64,000 nt of DNA from Bradyrhizobium guangzhouense (GTDB taxonomy: Bacteria; Pseudomonadota; Alphaproteobacteria; Rhizobiales; Xanthobacteraceae). Position 1 is the stretch's first letter. Each line of letters starts with the position of its first letter. The notes below the pieces were generated by a model. The model was not told the origin of the DNA. It made no database searches and saw only the letters and a list, made by a program, of their open reading frames with translations. The stretch spans positions 5,766,001 through 5,830,000 of the forward strand of contig NZ_CP030053.1 in assembly GCF_004114955.1 (NCBI RefSeq). The letters are read 5' to 3'. Positions 56,986 through 64,000 of this stretch are shown here, piece by piece. Position numbers and translations under genes: made by a program.

Positions 56986-58290
56986 ATGACAGTGACCGAC
57001 ATTGCGAGCCGAACCTATAATCACAGCTGGCGGCTGGATCCCATCATCCGCAGCCTGTTGGATACGGATTTCTATAAGCTATTGATGTTACAAATGATTC
57101 GGGAGGATTACCCCGATCAAAGAGTGACCTTTTCGGTCATCAACCGTTCGCGCCATGTGCGGCTCGCCGAGATCATCGACGAAGGCGAGCTGCGCGCCCA
57201 GCTCGATCATGCCCGCACCATCCGCTTCACCAAGAAGGAGCTGATCTGGCTCGCCGGTAACACCTTCTACGGCAAGACCCACATGTTCTCGGCGGACTTC
57301 ATCCGCTGGCTCGCCGAATTCCGCCTTCCCGAATACGAGCTGCGCAAGGTCGAGGGCCAGTACGAGCTGCATTTCCACGGGCCCTGGACCCACACCTCGA
57401 TGTGGGAGATTCCGGCGCTCGCCATCCTCAACGAGCTACGCTCGCGCGCGGCCTTCAAGGGCCGCGGCCGCTTCGAGCTGGACGTGCTCTACGCCCGCGC
57501 CAAGGCCAAGCTGTGGACCAAGGTGGAGCGGCTGCGCAAGCTGGAGAATTTGCGGCTGTCCGACTTCGGCACCCGCCGCCGCCACGGTTTTCTCTGGCAA
57601 CGCTGGTGCGTGGAGGCGGTGAAGGAAGGGCTGGGCCCTTCGTTCATCGGAACGTCCAACGTGCTGCTGGCAATGGACAACGACCTCGAAGCGATCGGCA
57701 CCAATGCGCACGAGCTGCCGATGGTCGCGGCCGCGCTCGCCAAGGACGACGAGGAACTGCGCTGGGCGCCCTATCGCATCCTCGACCAGTGGCGCCAGAC
57801 CTATGGCGGCAATCTTCTGATCGCACTTCCGGACGCTTTCGGCACCAAGGCTTTCCTGCGCGATGCGCCGGAATGGGTTGCCGACTGGACCGGCTTCCGC
57901 CCCGACAGTGCGCCGCCGATCCAGGCCGGCGAAGAGATCGTCGCGTGGTGGCAGAAGAAGGGCCGCAATCCCAAGGACAAGCTGCTCGTCTTCTCCGACG
58001 CCATGGACGTCGGCTCGATCGAGGAGACCTATCACCACTTCGCCGGTCGCGTGCGGCTCTCGTTCGGCTGGGGTACCAACCTCACCAACGATTTTGTCGG
58101 CTGTGCGCCGGACGGCTCGTTCAACCTCGATCCGATCTCGCTGGTGTGCAAGGTGTCGTCGGTCGACGGACATCCGGCCGTCAAGCTCTCCGACAATCCG
58201 GAGAAGGCGACCGGGATGCCCTCGGAGATCGAGCGCTATTTGCGCGTGTTCGGCGATGCCGGACGCGTGCGCCAGCCGGTACTGGTCTAG
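56986..58290 (+). CDS. pncB: Nicotinate phosphoribosyltransferase
   Basis: 434 aa. N-terminal core [16 protein letters not shown], and the region with the phosphorylated active-site His in [14 protein letters not shown], are typical of PncB. It makes nicotinate mononucleotide from nicotinate and PRPP in NAD salvage. The start ATG at 56986 is clear. It stands alone between the LysR regulator and a GGDEF gene. Confidence 0.95.
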   Translation: MTVTDIASRTYNHSWRLDPIIRSLLDTDFYKLLMLQMIREDYPDQRVTFSVINRSRHVRLAEIIDEGELRAQLDHARTIRFTKKELIWLAGNTFYGKTHMFSADFIRWLAEFRLPEYELRKVEGQYELHFHGPWTHTSMWEIPALAILNELRSRAAFKGRGRFELDVLYARAKAKLWTKVERLRKLENLRLSDFGTRRRHGFLWQRWCVEAVKEGLGPSFIGTSNVLLAMDNDLEAIGTNAHELPMVAAALAKDDEELRWAPYRILDQWRQTYGGNLLIALPDAFGTKAFLRDAPEWVADWTGFRPDSAPPIQAGEEIVAWWQKKGRNPKDKLLVFSDAMDVGSIEETYHHFAGRVRLSFGWGTNLTNDFVGCAPDGSFNLDPISLVCKVSSVDGHPAVKLSDNPEKATGMPSEIERYLRVFGDAGRVRQPVLV

Positions 58291-58524
58291 CGCCAAGCTG
58301 AAATTCTCTCGATCGAGTTAATCGCGAAGGCCGAATGCGCGGCGTTGGCGCGCAAGTTCCGGCTGAGTGGCATTTGCTACGATCTGCGCACATCCGTTTC
58401 ATGGCGCTTTCACCCTGCGAGACGGTCGCTCGCCTCTTTCAGATCGAGTTAAGCAGCGTTCCCGCGCAATTCGCGTTATCAGCGCAACGCTCCGCTGGGG
58501 CCGTTGAGCGATTTGGGGAACGCA

Positions 58525-59832
58525 GTGTTTCGCAGAACAGCAACGTCGGCGAAGGAACGCAGCTTCCTTCACGTGATCAAGCTCGTCTCGCCATTTGTCA
58601 TGGTCGTCGTGCTCCAGGCGACAATTGCCGGGTTCAGCCTGGAAGTGATGTCGTCGGTTCGCGCCTATGTCGCCGGCGAGGCGATGTGGTCGCGCTCGCA
58701 GAAGAACGCCGTCTATGTCCTCAATCTGTATCTGCATTCGGGTGAAGCCAGCCGGTTCGCGCAATATCAGGCTTCGCTCGCCGTCCCGATCGGCGACGAG
58801 TATGCGAGATGGGCCCTCGAACGCGATCCGGTCGATGTCGAGACCGCCCGTATCGGGCTTCTGCAAGGCGGCAACCATCCCGACGACGTGCCGGGCATGA
58901 TTCGGTTGTTCCGCTATTTCAGCGGCATCAACTTCTTTCAGGAGGCGATCCGGGAATGGGCCGCCACCGATCCGATGCTGCTGGAGCTTGGCATCTTCGG
59001 TGAAGTGATCCGGAGCGACCTGAAGGACGGCCCCATCCGCAACGCCGGTCGCCTGCAATTCCTGTCGTCGCGGCTTTCGGAACTGAACGAGCAGTTTACC
59101 GGACATGCCGAGCGGTTCTCGACCGCGCTCGGCGAAGGCTCTCGCACCATCAAGGTGACGCTGACCTGCGTCAATATCGTCACCGCCGCAGCCCTGATCC
59201 TGCTGATGATCTGGCACACGCGGCGACTGGTGTTGCAGCGGCAGGCCTTCGAGGATGCCTTGCACGCGGAGAAGGAGCGGCTGGCCTTTCAGGCGTCGCA
59301 CGACTGGCTCACGGGCCTCACCAACCGCCGCGCCTTCGAGGCTTGCCTGCAGGGCGAGCTCGACAATAACGCGGCCGGTTCGCTCGGTCTGATCCTGCTC
59401 GACCTCGATCAGTTCAAGAACGTCAACGACAGCTGCGGTCATCTGGCCGGCGATCGACTGCTGTGTCAGATCGCGCAGCTATTGCAGCAGGATCGGCGGC
59501 CGCGCGATCTGGTCGCCCGGCTCGGCGGCGATGAATTCGCTCTGATCCTGCCGCAATGCGCGCCCTACGACGCGGTCGATATGGCCGAGCGACTGCGGCG
59601 GTCGCTCGAGCTGTTCAGCTTCGCCTGGGAGGATCGCTGCTTTGCGGTGACCGGCAGCATTGGCGTCACCTGCATCACCGATCGCGACATTACGCTCGAG
59701 GAGGCGATGCGTCGGGCCGATGCCGCCTGCTACCGCGCCAAGGAGAAGGGGCGCAACCGGGTTCAGCTTGACAACGGGAAAGCGGACGTCGTCCTGGTCG
59801 CCGCGCGGCCACGTGAAGCCGCCCGCGCGTGA
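58525..59832 (+). CDS. GGDEF-domain diguanylate cyclase with membrane sensor
   Basis: 435 aa. TM1 (about 20-40) and TM2 (about 215-235) flank an extracytoplasmic helical domain of about 170 aa without a recognised family. The catalytic domain has LTGLTNRRAFEA, LDLDQFKNVND and GGDEF at 334-338. RPRD, an RxxD inhibitory site, stands five residues before GGDEF. A GTG at 58525 with GGGGAA upstream is used; a TTG at 58504 would add seven residues. Convergent with the TetR gene. Confidence 0.9.
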   Translation: MFRRTATSAKERSFLHVIKLVSPFVMVVVLQATIAGFSLEVMSSVRAYVAGEAMWSRSQKNAVYVLNLYLHSGEASRFAQYQASLAVPIGDEYARWALERDPVDVETARIGLLQGGNHPDDVPGMIRLFRYFSGINFFQEAIREWAATDPMLLELGIFGEVIRSDLKDGPIRNAGRLQFLSSRLSELNEQFTGHAERFSTALGEGSRTIKVTLTCVNIVTAAALILLMIWHTRRLVLQRQAFEDALHAEKERLAFQASHDWLTGLTNRRAFEACLQGELDNNAAGSLGLILLDLDQFKNVNDSCGHLAGDRLLCQIAQLLQQDRRPRDLVARLGGDEFALILPQCAPYDAVDMAERLRRSLELFSFAWEDRCFAVTGSIGVTCITDRDITLEEAMRRADAACYRAKEKGRNRVQLDNGKADVVLVAARPREAARA

Positions 59833-59839
59833 CGATCGC

Positions 59840-60460
59840 CTACCGCGCCGACAGGACTCCGAGACCCAGAAGATGCGCGTCGAGGAACTGCGTGACCTGC
59901 TGGCGCAGCATCTGCGGCGGCACGGCGACCATACGCTCTTCGAGGCCGAGCGAGATGATGCCGTGGACCGCGGAAAACAGCGTGCGCGACAAGAGCGCGA
60001 TCTTCACGTCATCCGCATCTGGCAGCACCCGCACCAGGGGCGGATGCATCAGCGCGAAGGCGTCCATCACCATCTGAAGGATGTCATCGGGATACGGGCG
60101 ATCGTCCTCCATCCGATGCTCGAACAGCGAGCGCAGCAGATTGGCGTTCTCGGCGAAGAAATCGAGATAGGTCTCGGCCAAGCCATAGAGCTGGCGAACC
60201 GGATCCTCGGCCGGAACCGCCCGAAGCTGCGCTGTGAGCGCCTGAACCGTTTCCCTGTTGACGGTCAGGATGACCCCGTCGAAGTCGCCGAACTCGTTAT
60301 AGACGCTGCCGACGGAGCAGCCGGCGGCATCCGCGACGTCCCGAACCTTTAACGATCTCAATCCCTTAGAGGCAATAATGCCGCGGGCGATCTCCAGAAT
60401 CTGGAACCGCCTTCGATTTTTTTTGCGATCTCGCAGCGATTCTTCTTGAACATTGTTCAT
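59840..60460 (-). CDS. TetR-family regulator
   Basis: 206 aa. The N-terminal HTH is ILEIARGIIASKGLRSLKVR with DVADAAGCSVGSVYNEFGD, followed by a helical effector domain. The start ATG at 60460 overlaps an operator-like palindrome, which fits autoregulation. Divergent from a small unknown gene at 60512. It is a repressor by analogy; effector unknown. Confidence 0.88.
   Translation of the reverse strand: MNNVQEESLRDRKKNRRRFQILEIARGIIASKGLRSLKVRDVADAAGCSVGSVYNEFGDFDGVILTVNRETVQALTAQLRAVPAEDPVRQLYGLAETYLDFFAENANLLRSLFEHRMEDDRPYPDDILQMVMDAFALMHPPLVRVLPDADDVKIALLSRTLFSAVHGIISLGLEERMVAVPPQMLRQQVTQFLDAHLLGLGVLSAR
60447..60459. promoter_or_regulatory. Operator-like palindrome 1 (TGAACA-T-TGTTCA)
   Basis: A perfect inverted repeat with one central base, overlapping the start of the TetR gene. 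A second nearly identical copy lies 30 bp away, centre to centre. Most likely the binding site of the TetR protein. Confidence 0.7.
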
Positions 60461-60476
60461 TTTCGGGCTACTCACG

Positions 60477-60489
60477 TGAACAATGTTCA
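60477..60489. promoter_or_regulatory. Operator-like palindrome 2 (TGAACA-A-TGTTCA)
   Basis: Second copy of the same palindrome, 23-35 nt before the ATG of the divergent gene at 60512. The 30-bp spacing is about three helical turns, so two dimers would sit on one face of the DNA. Confidence 0.7.
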
Positions 60490-60511
60490 AATTAACCCGG
60501 AGACCTGCAAA

Positions 60512-60760
60512 ATGCAAACGCTTGCTGTTGAAATTGCCTCCACCTTCATCGAAGACGCCGCGGCCCTCGTCAGCGGGCTCAGTCGCGCTGTCGTGCGGCT
60601 CGCAATGGCGCCGATCGACCGGATTGCAAATGCCTGCGACATCGCCGGCGTGCTCGCCGAGCGCCGCGCGACATTCCGGATGTGGCGGGCGAGCCGTCCC
60701 CGCCATGTCAGCCTGCTTGGCCGCCTCAACCCCTTTCGCCATCTCGCTCACCTCACCTGA
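60512..60760 (+). CDS. Small unknown protein under likely TetR control
   Basis: 82 aa, helical (ALVSGLSRAVVRLAMAPIDR, then a basic stretch ATFRMWRASRPRH). No signal peptide or clear membrane helix. CGGAGA lies 8 nt before the ATG. Its promoter region carries both operator-like palindromes. No family recognised. Confidence 0.55.
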   Translation: MQTLAVEIASTFIEDAAALVSGLSRAVVRLAMAPIDRIANACDIAGVLAERRATFRMWRASRPRHVSLLGRLNPFRHLAHLT

Positions 60761-61117
60761 GGACAAGCCGATGCGAATTCCGGTCCACTCGAATGCGAAC
60801 GCCGGTCGCAACAAAGCACTTACTATGTCCTCACATCGCCCGCCGACGTCGCGAAAGTCAGGGATGCCGTTCAGCTTTTTCTTATCGGCCCCGGCGATAT
60901 CCGCATAATCGCGGCATTTGCGCCCGAAGCTGCGGCCGCGACCGGATATTTGCGAACCTAACGAGACAAGCTGGAGACCAACAGGATCGGAGGGACCGAG
61001 GGGACATGACAGGTGGGCCAAGCATCGTCGCCTGCAATCGCTCCCCACACCTTCCGGTCGTGACGTTCGACCCGCAACGTAACAACCTCAGGCTGGCTTT
61101 CCAAAACAGGACTCGTC
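60761..61117. other. Short gap with possible gene fragments
   Basis: Two overlapping frames look semi-coding: from ATG 60771 in one frame to 60905, and in the next frame a segment STYYVLTSPADVAKVRDAVQ and onward to the TAA at 60959-60961, which has no start codon. A frameshifted gene is possible; no family recognised. The last 150 bp hold the promoter of the large gene at 61118. Confidence 0.3.
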
Positions 61118-64000
61118 ATGATCAGGGAATTGATGTCGTCACGCCGCTTTGCGCCGCTGTTCTGGGCGCAATTTTTCTCGGCACTCAATGACAACGTGCT
61201 CAAGAACGCGCTCGTCATCATCCTGCTTTACAGCGCCGCAACAGGCCACGGTGATGCCCTGGTGACGTTGGCAGGTGCCGTCTTCATCTTCCCCTACTTC
61301 ATCCTGTCCGGGCTCGGCGGCCAGCTCGCCGACAAATACGTCAAATCGGTCGTGGCACGGCGATTGAAGTTTGCCGAGATCTTCGCCGCCGCCTTTGCCG
61401 CCGCCGGCTTCTTCATGCACTCGGTGCCGCTGCTGTTCACTGCGCTGGCACTGTTCGGCATCATCGCCGCGCTGTTCGGCCCCGTGAAATACTCCATGCT
61501 GCCGGACCAGCTCGGGCTCGGCGAGCTCGCCACCGGCAACGCGCTGGTCGAAGGCGCGACCTTCATGGCGATCCTGCTCGGCACCGTTGCCGGCGGCCAA
61601 TTCGTCGCAGGCTCTGCCCATATGGGCTGGGTCGCATCGGCCGTGGTCGTGCTGGCGCTGCTGTCCTGGGCCTTTGCCTCCCGCATTCCACAGACGACGC
61701 CGTCCGCGCCCGAACTGCCCGTCGATGCCAATCCCTGGAGCTCGACGCTCGGCCTGCTCAGGACGCTATATGCCGACCACCGGCTGTGGGACGGCACCGT
61801 GATCGTCTCCTGGTTCTGGCTGGTCGGCGCCATCGTGCTGTCGCTCTTGCCGGCGCTGGTGAAGGACGTCGTCGGCGGCAGCGAAGGCGTGGTGACGCTG
61901 TGCCTTGCGATCTTCGCGATCGGCATTGCCATCGGTTCGCTGTTTGCAGCGAGCCTGAGCCACGTTCGTCCGAACCTCGCGCTGGTGCCGATCGGCGCCA
62001 TCATGATGGGATTTGCCGGCATCGACCTCGCCTGGGCCATCGGCGTCACGGTGAAGGGCAACGACATCGCCGCGGTCGATTTCGCGACCTCGTTCGCAGG
62101 CCTGCGCATGCTGATCGACTTCGTCGCCTTCGCATTCGGCGGCGGCCTGTTCGTGGTGCCGTCCTTCGCCGCGGTGCAGGCCTGGTCGGTGGCGTCCGAG
62201 CGTGCCCGCATCATCGCGGCCGGCAATGTGTTGCAGGCCGCTTTCATGGTGGTGGGCTCGCTGTTCGTCGCGCTGCTGCAGGCCGGCGGCCTACATGTCG
62301 GCTGGATCTTCCTCGGCCTCGGCGTTGCCAGCTTCGGCGCGGTGTGGTTCGTGCTGACCAAATGGGGCAAGGAAGGCGTGCGCGATTTCGGCGCGCTCTT
62401 GTTCCGGGCGCTGTTCCGCACCGAGGTGCGCGGGCTCGAGAACCTGCCGCCTCCGGGCACGCGCATGCTGATCGCGCCCAACCATGTCAGCCTGATCGAC
62501 GGCCCGCTGCTGCACGCCGTCCTGCCCATTGACGCGAGCTTCGCGGTCGACACCGGCATCTCCAAGGCCTGGTGGGCCAAGCCGTTCCTGCGGGTGGTCA
62601 AGCACTACACCATGGATCCGACCAAGCCGCTCGCCGCGCGCGACCTGATCAAGCTCGTCGCCGCCGGCGAACCGGTCGTGATCTTTCCGGAGGGACGCAT
62701 CACCGTCTCCGGATCGCTGATGAAGGTCTATGACGGCACCGCGATGATCGCGGACAAGGCCGACGCCGTGGTCGTACCCGTTCGCATCGAGGGTGCACAG
62801 CGCTCGCACCTCAGCTACCTCAACTCCAGCCAGATCAAGCGCTCGTGGTTCCCGCGGGTGACGGTGACGATCCTGCCGCCGGTCAAGCTGCCGGTCGCCT
62901 CGGAGCTGAAAGGCAAGGCGCGCCGCAACGCCGCGGGCGCAGCGCTCCAGGACGTCATGATCGACGCGATGGTCAAGAACGCCATGCTCGATCACACGCT
63001 GTTCGAAGCGCTCGGTCACGCCTATCGCGATCGCGACACCGGCAAGGTCATCATCGAGGACGCGCTCGGCACCAAGCTGACTTATCGCAAGCTGATCCTC
63101 GGCGCGCAGGTCGTGAGCCGCAAGCTCGAGCCCGGCACAATGGCCGGCGAGAATGTCGGCGTGCTGCTGCCGAACTCCGCGGGCGTTGCCGTCGTCTTCA
63201 TGGCGCTGCAAGGCATCGGCCGCGTTCCGGCCATGCTCAACTTCTCGGCCGGCCCGGTCAACGTGACAGCCGCCATGAAGGCCGCGCAGGTCAGGACAGT
63301 GTTGACGTCAAAGGCGTTTATCGAGAAAGGCAAGCTCGACAAGCTGATGGCCGCGATCTCTGCAGAGGCGCGAATCGTCTATCTCGAGGACATCAGGGCC
63401 TCGATCGGAACGGTCGACAAGATCAAGGGTCTGCTCGCCGGCACCGCGCCGCGCGTCACCCGCCAGGCCAACGATCCCGCCGTGGTGCTGTTCACCTCGG
63501 GCTCGGAAGGCACGCCCAAGGGCGTGGTGCTGTCCCACCGCAACATCCTCGCCAACGCGGCGCAGGCGCTGGCGCGGGTCGATGCCAACGCCGATGACAA
63601 GGTGTTCAACGTGCTGCCGGTGTTCCACTCGTTCGGGCTGACGGGCGGGATGATGATGCCTGTTCTCGCGGGCATTCCGATCTATATGTATCCCTCGCCG
63701 CTGCACTATCGCATCGTGCCCGAGCTGATCTACCAGACCGGCGCCACCATCCTGTTCGGCACCGATACGTTCCTGTCAGGCTATGCGCGCTCGGCGCACG
63801 CCTACGACTTCCGCACCCTGCGCCTGGTGATTGCCGGCGCCGAGGCAGTGAAGGACCGCACGCGGCAGGTGTTCATGGAGCGCTACGGCATCCGCATCCT
63901 CGAAGGCTATGGCGTCACCGAGACCGCGCCGGTGCTGGCGATGAACACGCCGATGGCCAATCGCCCCGGCACCGTCGGCCGCCTCTCGCCGCTGATGGAA
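61118..64000 (+). CDS. aas: Fused MFS transporter / PlsC-type acyltransferase / acyl-ACP synthetase (runs off the right edge)
   Basis: The frame is open from the ATG at 61118 to the window end (961 codons, no stop). Domain 1, about residues 1-430, is an MFS (LplT-like) transporter with about twelve helices (FWAQFFSALNDNVLKNALVI). Domain 2, about 440-640, is a lysophospholipid acyltransferase with NHVSLID (H-x4-D) and FPEGR. Domain 3, from about 670, is an AMP-binding ligase with LFTSGSEGTPKGVVLSHRN. In E. coli the transporter LplT and the bifunctional Aas are separate proteins; here they are one chain. It should take up and re-acylate lysophospholipids. The C-terminal ligase end is missing. 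Confidence 0.92.
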   Translation, partial: MIRELMSSRRFAPLFWAQFFSALNDNVLKNALVIILLYSAATGHGDALVTLAGAVFIFPYFILSGLGGQLADKYVKSVVARRLKFAEIFAAAFAAAGFFMHSVPLLFTALALFGIIAALFGPVKYSMLPDQLGLGELATGNALVEGATFMAILLGTVAGGQFVAGSAHMGWVASAVVVLALLSWAFASRIPQTTPSAPELPVDANPWSSTLGLLRTLYADHRLWDGTVIVSWFWLVGAIVLSLLPALVKDVVGGSEGVVTLCLAIFAIGIAIGSLFAASLSHVRPNLALVPIGAIMMGFAGIDLAWAIGVTVKGNDIAAVDFATSFAGLRMLIDFVAFAFGGGLFVVPSFAAVQAWSVASERARIIAAGNVLQAAFMVVGSLFVALLQAGGLHVGWIFLGLGVASFGAVWFVLTKWGKEGVRDFGALLFRALFRTEVRGLENLPPPGTRMLIAPNHVSLIDGPLLHAVLPIDASFAVDTGISKAWWAKPFLRVVKHYTMDPTKPLAARDLIKLVAAGEPVVIFPEGRITVSGSLMKVYDGTAMIADKADAVVVPVRIEGAQRSHLSYLNSSQIKRSWFPRVTVTILPPVKLPVASELKGKARRNAAGAALQDVMIDAMVKNAMLDHTLFEALGHAYRDRDTGKVIIEDALGTKLTYRKLILGAQVVSRKLEPGTMAGENVGVLLPNSAGVAVVFMALQGIGRVPAMLNFSAGPVNVTAAMKAAQVRTVLTSKAFIEKGKLDKLMAAISAEARIVYLEDIRASIGTVDKIKGLLAGTAPRVTRQANDPAVVLFTSGSEGTPKGVVLSHRNILANAAQALARVDANADDKVFNVLPVFHSFGLTGGMMMPVLAGIPIYMYPSPLHYRIVPELIYQTGATILFGTDTFLSGYARSAHAYDFRTLRLVIAGAEAVKDRTRQVFMERYGIRILEGYGVTETAPVLAMNTPMANRPGTVGRLSPLME

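Overview
The window looks like a chromosomal segment of an alphaproteobacterium of the Bradyrhizobium/Rhodopseudomonas group. The signs are high G+C with C/G-ending codons across most genes, a rhizobial exopolysaccharide (EPS) locus, a pobA/pcaGH aromatic-acid branch, a fused MFS-acyltransferase-AMP-ligase lipid protein, and paired palindromic intergenic elements. The assignment rests on recognised families, not on a database search.

Region 1 (1-22.8 kb) is a capsule/EPS locus. A long minus-strand series (about 17.4 to 3.3 kb) encodes a Wza-type export lipoprotein, a small exported protein, an O-antigen-ligase/Wzy-like polymerase, a Gly/Ser-tailed exported protein, a Wzc/ExoP co-polymerase with BY-kinase domain, two unknown envelope proteins, a Wzx flippase, a GMC oxidoreductase, an aldo/keto reductase, a GT4 glycosyltransferase and a SAM methyltransferase. 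The plus-strand genes at the left edge (GH16-like glycanase, acyltransferase-3, SGNH hydrolase) are visibly AT-richer and look imported. A short decayed copy of the glycosyltransferase C-terminus lies beside the methyltransferase gene. To the right (17.7-22.3 kb) are a second polymerase-like membrane protein, a BTLCP-type cysteine peptidase, a metallophosphatase and a paralogue of one of the unknown envelope proteins.

Region 2 (22.3-33.6 kb) holds many small exported or membrane proteins, some probably under general stress control (a GGAAC-N17-CGTT promoter). It also has a CSS-like/EAL phosphodiesterase, a VanZ-like protein, a CHRD protein, galE, and a Nudix gene broken by one in-frame stop. 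Two small genes of about 56 aa are called directly from the sequence (26994-27167 and 27857-28027).

Region 3 (33.7-46.4 kb) is a compact chemotaxis-type operon on the minus strand: STAS, cheY, cheA, cheW, mcp, cheW, mcp, cheR, cheB and a soluble MCP-like protein with two hairpin-tip motifs. No flagellar genes, cheD or cheZ are visible. A divergent REC/HD-GYP gene suggests coupling to cyclic-di-GMP. Next comes an operon of an exported FecR-like protein and a CHASE2 adenylate cyclase, preceded by a near-consensus CRP-type palindrome.

Region 4 (49.6-64 kb) carries pobA with a divergent AraC regulator, an SPW membrane protein, a divergent pair of DJ-1/PfpI-type proteins, pcaHG with a divergent LysR regulator, pncB, a GGDEF cyclase, a TetR regulator with two operator-like palindromes, and the start of the fused lysophospholipid transporter/acyltransferase/acyl-ACP synthetase, which runs off the right edge. 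No tRNA, rRNA, CRISPR array or insertion sequence was recognised.
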